This document shows, piece after piece, positions 1 to 5,555 of a stretch of DNA of 5,777 nt. The position numbers were made by a program, and so were the translations under genes. Position 1 is the first letter of the stretch. Each line of letters begins with the position of its first letter. The notes below the pieces were generated by a model. The model was not told where the DNA came from and searched no databases. It saw only the letters and a list, made by a program, of their open reading frames with translations. This DNA comes from CAG-877 sp963660495. Its GTDB lineage: Bacteria; Bacillota_I; Bacilli_A; RF39; UBA660. The DNA is taken from positions 1 through 5,777 of the forward strand of contig CAVKYO010000061.1 in NCBI GenBank assembly GCA_963660495.1, given 5' to 3'.

Positions 1-13
1 ATTTTCACTAATT

Positions 14-47
14 ATTTGTAGTAAAAATTACTATCATTTTTACAAAT
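14..47. repeat. AT-rich inverted repeat in the left gene-free stretch
   Basis: GTAAAAAT (21-28) and ATTTTTAC (36-43) are perfect complements around a 7-nt loop. Four more pairs (ATTT 14-17 with AAAT 44-47) extend the stem past a 3-nt bulge. No T-run follows on either strand, so it does not look like a standard intrinsic terminator. It could be an operator or a chance dyad in AT-rich DNA. The right arm and flank, TTTTTACAAATTATT, resemble the dyad at 1287-1304. Nothing else is supported in positions 1-94. Confidence 0.35.
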
Positions 48-94
48 TATTCATACTCTCCATATATATGATATGTAATATTTTCATTTATCCC

Positions 95-120
95 AAAAGA
101 AAACTCGAAAAAATCGAGTT
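95..120 (-). terminator. Intrinsic terminator of the membrane-anchored coiled-coil gene
   Basis: On the minus strand a 7-bp stem AACTCGA/TCGAGTT (102-108 with 114-120) encloses a 5-nt loop of T and is followed by TTCTTTT. The 5' arm starts inside the TAA stop codon of the gene (119-121), so translation ends on the terminator itself. A perfect stem, a tiny loop and a T-tract make this a convincing Rho-independent terminator. The A-run on the other side is too short and interrupted to suggest strong action in the plus direction. Confidence 0.8.
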
Positions 121-1222
121 AATCTAAATGTTTTTGTAATTCTCTTAATGTCATTAAGAATTCATTTGTCTTCTTAATCTCTTCATCAAGTTTTTCATAA
201 TTAGCTGTATTTTCCAATTCTATATCGGTTTGACTAGATGTTTTTTCTATACCAAAGATTGGCGAAATAATTGGCGATGGCTTATATTTAACATTTTCTT
301 GATATACTGGTCGTTTAGGTTCGTCAGCTTTTACATTAATAAAGTCATCTATAACTAATTGTTCTTCTTTAACTGGTTCTTCAATATTTTCAATTAATAC
401 TGGTTCTTCGTATGTTTCTTCTTTTTCCATCGCATTAACTACTTCGTTAGTTTCTTTGAATTTCTTTTCAAGATCAGCCAAACTAATAGGCTCATTTCCT
501 TCATCTTCATATTGAGTTAATTCATTAGACTCATACATTTCTTTACTCTTTTTAATTAATTCATCTAAACTAATAATTGCGTCACGCTCTTGAGCTTCTT
601 CATAACTTGTTAAGTCAATGTTTTTAGTTTCTTCTTCAGCTTTTTCTAGTTCTTCTGTTAAACGCCTTAACTCTTCTTGAGCTTCTTCCTTGTTTGGCTC
701 AATAGCAGTATAAGTTATTTCTTCTTTTTGTTCTTTTTCTTCTAATGTTTCTAATACTACTGGTTCTTCTTTTGTAGCTTCAATGATTTCTACATCATTA
801 TTTTCTACAATATTATTTATTTCATTTGTTTTTTGGCTTACATCTTCTATTTTTTCTACTTCTTTTACTTCGTCAACTGCTACTACTTTTTCTGGTTCTT
901 GTTCAATTTCAGCTGTATCTGGTTCAACCTTTTCTGGAACAATAGGCTCTATAGTAACTTTTTCTTCTACAAGAACAGGTTCAACATAAGTTACAGGTTC
1001 TATAGTTTCTACAGCATCAAGATTACTTGGTTCTTCCTTTTGTAATTCTATATTTATATCTTCAACTAGTTTATTTAATTCTTTAGTATTTTGTTTTTGT
1101 TTTCTTTTATAATAACTCTTGTCGATTAAGTATATAATGAAGTATAAAAAACAGGCAACGCCAGCAACAATATAAACAATTATTATCTCTTTTGAAGTTA
1201 ATAAATTAATTAAATCATTCAT
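119..1222 (-). CDS. Membrane-anchored acidic coiled-coil protein, function unknown
   Basis: I do not recognise a named family. The start is taken as the ATG at 1222-1220 (367 aa), because AAGAGGTGG sits 5 nt upstream of it; an in-frame GTG three codons earlier lies inside that ribosome-binding site. Residues 12-34 form one transmembrane helix, followed by a basic stretch (KSYYKRKQKQ), which predicts a cytoplasmic body by the positive-inside rule. Residues 60-200 are very rich in Glu, with repeated EEPV/IEPV units, and residues 177-200 and 341-365 look like coiled coil. Two related segments, ISLDELIKKSKE (from 217) and ISLADLEKKFKE (from 247), look like an internal repeat. Near the C-terminus, YKPSPIISPIFGI (313-325) is a compact, non-acidic motif that stands out and may be a binding site. 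The layout (anchor, disordered acidic linker, short terminal motif) resembles cell-division or envelope scaffolds such as ZipA or EzrA in form only. The gene is divergent from the flippase and ends in its own terminator. It is certainly a coding gene; its role is open. Confidence 0.9.
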   Translation of the reverse strand: MNDLINLLTSKEIIIVYIVAGVACFLYFIIYLIDKSYYKRKQKQNTKELNKLVEDINIELQKEEPSNLDAVETIEPVTYVEPVLVEEKVTIEPIVPEKVEPDTAEIEQEPEKVVAVDEVKEVEKIEDVSQKTNEINNIVENNDVEIIEATKEEPVVLETLEEKEQKEEITYTAIEPNKEEAQEELRRLTEELEKAEEETKNIDLTSYEEAQERDAIISLDELIKKSKEMYESNELTQYEDEGNEPISLADLEKKFKETNEVVNAMEKEETYEEPVLIENIEEPVKEEQLVIDDFINVKADEPKRPVYQENVKYKPSPIISPIFGIEKTSSQTDIELENTANYEKLDEEIKKTNEFLMTLRELQKHLD

Positions 1223-1227
1223 TACGT

Positions 1228-1236
1228 CCACCTCTT
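1228..1236 (-). promoter_or_regulatory. Ribosome-binding site that decides the start of the coiled-coil gene
   Basis: The minus strand reads AAGAGGTGG, then ACGTA, then ATG. It matches the anti-Shine-Dalgarno complement well at a 5-nt spacing to the ATG at 1222. The GTG that would give a protein three residues longer is made of bases of this site and has only TTTTAAGA upstream, so it is unlikely to be used. Confidence 0.75.
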
Positions 1237-1286
1237 AAAATAAGAATATCACATGTTATATTCAATGAAAAGATATCTTTAATTAT

Positions 1287-1316
1287 TTGTAAAAAATTTT
1301 ACAAGGTCTTTTACAA
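1287..1316. promoter_or_regulatory. Palindrome with a third half-site in the divergent spacer (possible operator)
   Basis: TTGTAAAA (1287-1294), AA, TTTTACAA (1297-1304) is a perfect 8+8 inverted repeat. A further exact TTTTACAA lies at 1309-1316, 12 bp from the second half. The site is midway in the 214-bp spacer between two divergent genes, where a regulator could control both. A/T content makes chance dyads common, so the call rests on the perfect symmetry, the repeated half-site and the position. A similar sequence lies at 36-50. No regulator is encoded nearby. Confidence 0.35.
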
Positions 1317-1345
1317 CTTTTTACGTCTGTTCGATTTACATCTTT

Positions 1346-1376
1346 TTGTCATTTTTCACATTTATTCTTCTATAGT
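1346..1376 (+). promoter_or_regulatory. Weak promoter candidate for the flippase gene
   Basis: TTGTCA (1346-1351) and TATAGT (1371-1376) match the sigma-A boxes fairly well, but the spacer is 19 bp, longer than the usual 17. It would give a leader of about 55 nt. A second TATAAC box at 1426-1431 lies so close to the ATG that it would give a nearly leaderless message, but it has no matching -35. The remaining spacer (1223-1436) shows no other feature apart from the dyad at 1287-1316. Confidence 0.25.
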
Positions 1377-1436
1377 TATTTTAACATATTTTATTGATTA
1401 ACGCATTATAAATTTAGTTTTTTCATATAACTTACT

Positions 1437-2732
1437 ATGAAAGAAAAATTTATTAAATCAACTATCATTCTTTTACTTGGTGGATTCTTAACAAAAATAC
1501 TAGGTATGATTATTAAAATTATTATGAGTAGACTCATTGGTACTGAAGGATTAGGTCTTTATATGTTAATACTACCAACCTTCTCTCTTTTTATTGGAAT
1601 AAGTCAATTAGGAATGCCTGTTGCATTTTCGAAACTTATTGCTGAGGAAAAACGTAATAATATGAAACTCTTTTTTTCAGTTGTACCAGTTATTCTTTTA
1701 GTAAATATTTTTTTAATATTGTTGATTGTTTTACTGGCTCCTGTTCTTTCTAATAATTTATTACATAATAAGGATACCTATTATGGTATTATGGCTATTG
1801 CTTTAGTTATTCCTTTTACAAGTATATCTAGTATTTGTAGAAGTTATTTTTTTGGTAAAGAGCGCATGGGTCCGCATGTTATTTCGAACTTAGTTGAAGA
1901 TGTTGTTAGACTTTTGTTAATGATTATTGGTATTCCTTTTGTTATAGATAAAGGATTAAAGTACGCTGTTTGTTATATCATTCTTTCTAATATTATTAGT
2001 GAGGCAGCATCTATTATTATATTGTTTTTGTTTTTACCAAAGAAACTTGTTATTAAAAGGAGTGATTTAAAACCTGATAAAAGTTATATTTCGGAATGTT
2101 TATCTATTGGAATACCTAATACTACGGGAAGATTAATTGGTAGTTTTGGCTATTTTTTAGAACCGATTATTCTTAGTTTAGTATTATTGAATGTTGGCTA
2201 TGATAATAGTTTTATTACAAGAGAATATGGTATTTTATCGGGATATGTAATGCCTATAGTACTGCTTCCATCTTTCTTTACACTGGCTATATCACAAGCT
2301 CTTTTACCAGTTGTTTCTAGGGAGTATTCTTCTGGTATGATTAAAAGTGTACAGAAAAAGATAAGATTAGCTATTTTCTTTTCGTTAGTTATTGGTATTC
2401 CCGCTACTATTTTGTTTGTTATTAAACCGGTTTTTTTCTTAAGATTAATTTATCATACTAGCGAAGGAATTAGTTATATGAGAATAATCGCGCCAGTTTG
2501 TCTTTTGCAATATATTCAAGCTCCTTTATCATCGGCATTAGACGCAATGGGTAAAAGTCGTGACGCAATGATTGGTACTACTCTTGGGATGATAGTTAGG
2601 ACTAGTTTATTGTTTATTCTTTCATATTTAAAAATTGGTATTTATGGTCTTATATTGGCGATAAGTATTAATGTGGTTGTAGTGACAATATATGATTTGT
2701 GCCGAGTAAGATTCCATTTAAAAAAGGCTTAG
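1437..2732 (+). CDS. SpoVB/MATE-like polysaccharide or lipid-linked oligosaccharide flippase
   Basis: This is an integral membrane protein of the MOP superfamily (MATE/polysaccharide-synthesis group), whose members flip lipid-linked sugars or peptidoglycan precursors across the cytoplasmic membrane. About 12 hydrophobic segments are visible, near residues 10-30, 40-65, 78-105, 116-139, 152-170, 174-200, 220-250, 263-293, 307-337, 347-371, 377-397 and 400-423. Family-like features are the opening GGFLTKILGMIIKIIMSRLIG, the GRLIGSFGYFLEPII block (231-245), the PIVLLPSFFTLAISQALLPVVS block (273-294) and the IAPVCLLQYIQAPLSSALDAMGK region (350-372). They read most like stage V sporulation protein B (SpoVB) or its vegetative relatives. 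At 431 aa it is shorter than B. subtilis SpoVB (about 518 aa), consistent with lacking the last two helices. An in-frame stop (1428-1430) just upstream fixes the ATG as first start, yet no Shine-Dalgarno sequence precedes it. It is transcribed alone and convergent with helD. Substrate is not determinable; nothing else here indicates sporulation. Confidence 0.9.
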   Translation: MKEKFIKSTIILLLGGFLTKILGMIIKIIMSRLIGTEGLGLYMLILPTFSLFIGISQLGMPVAFSKLIAEEKRNNMKLFFSVVPVILLVNIFLILLIVLLAPVLSNNLLHNKDTYYGIMAIALVIPFTSISSICRSYFFGKERMGPHVISNLVEDVVRLLLMIIGIPFVIDKGLKYAVCYIILSNIISEAASIIILFLFLPKKLVIKRSDLKPDKSYISECLSIGIPNTTGRLIGSFGYFLEPIILSLVLLNVGYDNSFITREYGILSGYVMPIVLLPSFFTLAISQALLPVVSREYSSGMIKSVQKKIRLAIFFSLVIGIPATILFVIKPVFFLRLIYHTSEGISYMRIIAPVCLLQYIQAPLSSALDAMGKSRDAMIGTTLGMIVRTSLLFILSYLKIGIYGLILAISINVVVVTIYDLCRVRFHLKKA

Positions 2733-2740
2733 AAGCCTTT
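2720..2740. terminator. Shared hairpin terminator between convergent flippase and helD genes
   Basis: AAAGGCT (2723-2729) and AGCCTTT (2734-2740) form a perfect 7-bp stem with loop TAGA. On the minus strand the stem runs into a T-stretch (complement of the A-run 2720-2725), so it should end helD transcription well. On the plus strand the bases after the stem are AGTTATAAAT, a poor T-tract, so its action on the flippase transcript is weaker. The flippase TAG lies in the loop (2730-2732) and the helD TAA overlaps the stem (2739-2741). Confidence 0.7.
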
Positions 2741-4769
2741 AGTTATAAATATATAATTCATGTTGACATCTAGTACAAGCAACATAAAGTAGATTTCTTT
2801 CGTTTTTACGATATGAATTATTACGATCGTTATAAATTATGACACTGTCAAACTCTAATCCTTTCGCAATATATGCTGGTATAACGATTAGGTTTTTTTT
2901 GAACTTTTTAGTATCGGCATCTACTAAGGAAATACTAATACTATCTTTTAATTTATCATATATTTCTTCTGCTTCTTTATAATCTTTGGTAATTATAGCG
3001 GTACTTTTGTATTCATTTTGTAAAGTGTTTATGTCAGCTAGTAAGCTTTCTTTTAGATTAGTAATGTTTTTTCTAAATACAACTGGTTTATTATTGTCTT
3101 TACGAATAGCATTGACATGTTTTAAATTAAGAATTTTGTTAGTGTACTCAATTATCTCTGGTGAAGAACGATATGTTTTTAATAGTTCTAGGTATTTTGT
3201 ATCGCCAGAGAAGATTGGACTTAGGTCTTCTAAAGAGTTATAGCTATAATATGGATTAATATTTTGGTTTATGTCTCCAAGAATTGTAAAGTCAGCTTTT
3301 CTAAATATTTTACTGATAATTATATATTGAAGTCGGTTATAGTCTTGAGCTTCATCTATAACTACTTGTTTGATATTACATTCATATGGGAAGCCTTGCA
3401 AAGTACCTTTTATATATGAAAATAATAAGGCATCTTCGTAGTTGATGATGTTTCTTTTTATGAATTCATTTATTTCTTGTTCTGCTAAGGATGCTTTACA
3501 GAAAGGGCTAGTCCAAAAGTCTGCATAAATTTTCTTGTAATCTTTTTCAAAGTTAGAGTTTTCTTTTAGTAGTCTGCCAAAGGTTTTTGCTTTTTTATTA
3601 CTACCTTTGTAAAAGTTGGCGGATAACTTTTTAGCCATTTCATCTAATCTTTCAAACAATGGAAGACGATTATATTTATAAGTTAGCATTTCATTTAGTT
3701 CTTCTTTTAATACAACATTAAATTCATTTTCAATTATGTCTCCAGTAAATTTACATTTTGAAATGTAGTCTTTTAAGTAGGCATCTAAGTCAGATATTAT
3801 TTCATCACTTTGTTTATATTTTACTAGGTCTTTATTTGTTTCACTGTAAGTATAATATCTTGATACAAAGTCAGAGAATGTTTCTACATTTTTATATTCG
3901 GTTATAAAGTATGATAAGTAATCATTAAATGTTGTTTGAAGGGTATTGTCTTCTCCTAAGGATGGTAAGACATCTGAAATGTATTCTGTAAAAACGTTGT
4001 TTGGTGAAAAGATTAAGATGTTGTTGCTGCTAAGGTCTTTTAGGCGATATAGTAAGAAGGCAATTCTATGTAGAGCAACAGTTGTTTTACCTGAGCCAGC
4101 TATTCCTTGAACTATTAAGTTATTGTCTTCTAAGTTTCTGATTACCCTATTTTGTTCTTGTTGAATAGTATTAACAACGTTTTTCATTTTATCACTTGAC
4201 TCTGTTGCGAGCACTTCTTGTAAGACTTCGTCATCGATATTTAAAGAATTATCAAATACTCCTACTAATTTATTTTTTTCTATTTTATATTGTCTTTTTC
4301 TTTTTAGTTCTCCTTCATATATGCCACCTGGTGCTTTGTAACTACATGGTCCTATTTCGTAGTCATAGAATAAGCTACATACTGGACTACGCCAGTCGTA
4401 TAAAATATTGTTTAGGTCATCATCTTTTAAGTATGTTAGGGAAATGTAAATATTATGGATTTTGTTTTCATCATCTTTAAATACTATTGATGCAAAGTAT
4501 GGCTTATTTTTTATTTGACAAAGTTTTTTAAAATAAGCTTGTTTTTGTAGGGCTTTTTCAGCTTCGTGTGCGGTTGCGGCCATTACTTGTTGTATTTCGG
4601 CATCATCGAAACTGGTCGAATCTTCCCACATCATCTTTTTGAATTCTTTTAGATTTTCCTCATCGTCATATACATCTTGTCCTAATGAAGATAGTCTATC
4701 ACCTAGTAATTTTTGGACCTTTTTTAAGATTTTTTGTTCCGTTTTAAACTCTTGCTCGCTAATTGCCAT
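2739..4769 (-). CDS. helD: HelD-type superfamily 1 helicase (RNA polymerase recycling factor)
   Basis: The 676-aa protein has the complete UvrD/Rep-like ATPase motif set in order: Q-motif-like QQEQNRVIR (203-211), Walker A GIAGSGKTT (222-230), Walker B VIDEAQDY (470-477), motif III LGDINQ (497-502), motif IV TYRSSPEI (532-539), motif V AKGLEFDSV (635-643) and motif VI LLYVACTR (660-667). The N-terminal part is typical of HelD rather than DNA-repair helicases: a charged helical arm (about 1-85), then FASIVF and YDWRSPVCSLFYDYEIG (124-140), matching the family's DWRAPVSSLFY signature. HelD proteins bind core RNA polymerase, push the N-terminal arm into the secondary channel and use ATP to release stalled polymerase from nucleic acid. 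B. subtilis HelD is about 774 aa, so this is a shortened form. The region between Walker A and Walker B (230-470) is Lys/Tyr-rich and weakly conserved, as usual. Start: ATG with AAGGAGG (4776-4782) 6 nt upstream. It is single-gene, ending in the shared hairpin at 2720-2740, and its leader contains a dyad (4824-4844). Assignment to HelD is firm; function in this organism is inferred from the family. Confidence 0.93.
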   Translation of the reverse strand: MAISEQEFKTEQKILKKVQKLLGDRLSSLGQDVYDDEENLKEFKKMMWEDSTSFDDAEIQQVMAATAHEAEKALQKQAYFKKLCQIKNKPYFASIVFKDDENKIHNIYISLTYLKDDDLNNILYDWRSPVCSLFYDYEIGPCSYKAPGGIYEGELKRKRQYKIEKNKLVGVFDNSLNIDDEVLQEVLATESSDKMKNVVNTIQQEQNRVIRNLEDNNLIVQGIAGSGKTTVALHRIAFLLYRLKDLSSNNILIFSPNNVFTEYISDVLPSLGEDNTLQTTFNDYLSYFITEYKNVETFSDFVSRYYTYSETNKDLVKYKQSDEIISDLDAYLKDYISKCKFTGDIIENEFNVVLKEELNEMLTYKYNRLPLFERLDEMAKKLSANFYKGSNKKAKTFGRLLKENSNFEKDYKKIYADFWTSPFCKASLAEQEINEFIKRNIINYEDALLFSYIKGTLQGFPYECNIKQVVIDEAQDYNRLQYIIISKIFRKADFTILGDINQNINPYYSYNSLEDLSPIFSGDTKYLELLKTYRSSPEIIEYTNKILNLKHVNAIRKDNNKPVVFRKNITNLKESLLADINTLQNEYKSTAIITKDYKEAEEIYDKLKDSISISLVDADTKKFKKNLIVIPAYIAKGLEFDSVIIYNDRNNSYRKNERNLLYVACTRCQHELYIYN

Positions 4770-4823
4770 TTAGTACCTCCTTCTTAATTTATTCTTTAAA
4801 AACTAAAATACCATATGCAAAAC

Positions 4824-4844
4824 ACTACATTTGTTACATGTAGT
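4824..4844. promoter_or_regulatory. Dyad in the helD leader (operator or leader hairpin)
   Basis: ACTACAT (4824-4830) and ATGTAGT (4838-4844) are perfect complements around a 7-nt centre, and the right half contains the 8-bp palindrome TACATGTA (4835-4842). The dyad lies 55-75 bases upstream of the helD ATG and just downstream of the best -10 candidates, where a repressor would block transcription. TACATTTGTT at its left edge recalls the TACA-N2-TGTA operators of the BlaI/MecI/CopY group, with one mismatch. No such regulator is seen in the window. As RNA it would form a 7-bp hairpin, but no T-run follows, so it is not a terminator. Confidence 0.4.
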
Positions 4845-4857
4845 TTTAATTATAAAT

Positions 4858-4885
4858 ATAGTATCTTGCCAAACGTCTCTATCAA
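4858..4885 (-). promoter_or_regulatory. Promoter candidate for helD
   Basis: On the minus strand TTGATA (4885-4880) is followed after 16 bases by TACTAT (4863-4858). A perfect TATAAT lies at 4854-4849 but 25 bases from TTGATA, and no good -35 sits at the proper distance from it. Either -10 would place the transcript start at about 4841-4851, at the edge of the dyad at 4824-4844. Confidence 0.3.
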
Positions 4886-4913
4886 TATATCATAAGTTTA
4901 TTTTCAGGGCAAG

Positions 4914-4936
4914 AAAAAAAGAGAAATATTTCTCTT
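4914..4936 (-). terminator. Intrinsic terminator of the 161-aa gene
   Basis: On the minus strand the perfect palindrome AAGAGAAATATTTCTCTT (4936-4919) folds into a stem of 7 or more base pairs with a very small loop and continues directly into a T-tract (complement of A-run 4914-4920). It begins 16 bases after the TAA stop at 4953. It separates the 161-aa gene from helD, so the two are probably not one operon. Confidence 0.75.
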
Positions 4937-4952
4937 AAAATTTCTTTTTTTA

Positions 4953-5438
4953 TTATTCTTTTGTATCTGATTTTTTTGCATATACCTTTGATGTATTTTC
5001 TTTCGCTTTTATATTTAGGAATCTAGAGACAAACTCATCTACACCTTGTTTTAATTCTTCTCTTGTTGCGAAGGCTTTAGTACAATCTGTCTTTGGTGTT
5101 GTATATACTTTTCCATTAGGTGAAGTATAACTAATTACTTTGCCTTCTGGATATTCAGCTAAAAACTCATCTACTTTTTCTTCAGTCTCAAATGTAAGTA
5201 TCCTATCAGCTGGTTCAACTTTTCCTACTATATATCTTATGGTTTTAGTCGTTGCTTTTTCTAACAAGTCAGCATCTAAATATGGTAATTCTTGATTTAG
5301 GCTAACTATAACTGGCAATTCTTTTGTAGGATAATTATACTCTTCTTCTGTATCTACTATATCACAATATGTTACTAACTGTGGACAACCAGGATGACAG
5401 TGATAGTAGATTATTAAAGATGTTGATTTTTCTTTCAT
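4953..5438 (-). CDS. Hypothetical 161-aa protein with an HCHPGC motif
   Basis: I do not recognise the family. Coding is well supported: the ATG follows GAGGAGG with an 8-nt spacer (site at 5447-5455), the frame is open for 161 codons, and a terminator lies just past the stop. There is no signal peptide or membrane helix, so the product should be cytoplasmic. The N-terminal end alternates strand-like hydrophobic residues (SLIIYYHCHPGCPQLVTYCDIV), with H13, C14, H15, C18 and C25 close enough to suggest a metal site or redox cysteines; a fourth cysteine is at 119. Residues 60-160 are acidic/basic mixed and contain two similar pieces, EKVDEFLAEY (87-96) and QGVDEFVSRF (131-140), which may be paired helices. 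The tail from 143 is Lys-rich and probably disordered. A weak promoter (TATGAT at 5499-5494, with a poor -35 about 16 bases upstream) lies between the IS remnant hairpin and the gene. The role is unknown; the metal-site idea is inference from residue spacing only. Confidence 0.8.
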   Translation of the reverse strand: MKEKSTSLIIYYHCHPGCPQLVTYCDIVDTEEEYNYPTKELPVIVSLNQELPYLDADLLEKATTKTIRYIVGKVEPADRILTFETEEKVDEFLAEYPEGKVISYTSPNGKVYTTPKTDCTKAFATREELKQGVDEFVSRFLNIKAKENTSKVYAKKSDTKE

Positions 5439-5506
5439 GTTATTTTCCTCCTCTTATTAATTATATTCATTTGTTGTGCAGCAAAACTCTTATATCATAT
5501 TTTTTT

Positions 5507-5525
5507 GTCTTTCGGAACAAAAGAC
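5507..5525. repeat. Short hairpin overlapping the long IS-end hairpin
   Basis: GTCTTT (5507-5512) and AAAGAC (5520-5525) form a 6-bp stem with a 7-nt loop. The bases GAC at 5523-5525 also belong to the outer stem of the hairpin at 5523-5555, so both structures cannot form fully at the same time. On the minus strand this hairpin is followed by seven A, not T, so it is not a terminator by itself. Confidence 0.35.
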
Positions 5526-5555
5526 AAATTTCAATTTATAAAATTTAAATTTGTC
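5523..5555. terminator. Long AT-rich hairpin at the IS end, possible bidirectional terminator
   Basis: GACAAATTT (5523-5531) pairs with AAATTTGTC (5547-5555), and the stem continues inward over CAATTT/AAATTT with one mismatch to a 3-nt loop, giving about 14 pairs in 15 positions. On the plus strand it is followed by G and six T (5557-5562); on the minus strand by TTTTGTT (complement of 5522-5516). A-run, stem and T-run on each side fit a two-way terminator, which on the minus strand would end a transcript of the tnpB tail. The stem is almost all A-T, so strength is uncertain. It could instead be part of the transposon end. Confidence 0.5.

Noticed and set aside
42..68. Minus-strand mini-frame with a GGAGAG-like site and ATG giving MNNL-stop, as a leader peptide
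   Set aside because: Four codons with a weak site in AT-rich DNA are easily found by chance, and no downstream gene is visible to be regulated.
372..900. Repeated decamer ACTGGTTCTT (372-381, 399-408, 759-768; near copy 891-900) as a DNA repeat or array
   Set aside because: The copies are in the same frame and encode the EEPV units of the acidic protein, with irregular spacing, so they are protein low complexity and not a CRISPR or tandem array.
783..1045. Plus-strand open frames (68 and 70 codons) opposite the coiled-coil gene
   Set aside because: They translate to Ser/Thr- or Phe/Tyr-rich low complexity, the antisense image of Glu-rich codons, and have no ribosome-binding site.
2986..3243. 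Plus-strand open frame of 85 codons inside helD
   Set aside because: It is antisense to conserved helicase sequence and has no start signals.
4196..4480. Plus-strand open frame of 94 codons inside helD
   Set aside because: It is antisense to the conserved DWRSPV region; the hydrophobic translation is a by-product of the base composition.
5471..5484. TTGTTGTGCAGCAA imperfect palindrome upstream of the 161-aa gene as an operator
   Set aside because: It is short with one mismatch and occurs once; too weak to call, though it lies between the promoter candidate and the ribosome-binding site.
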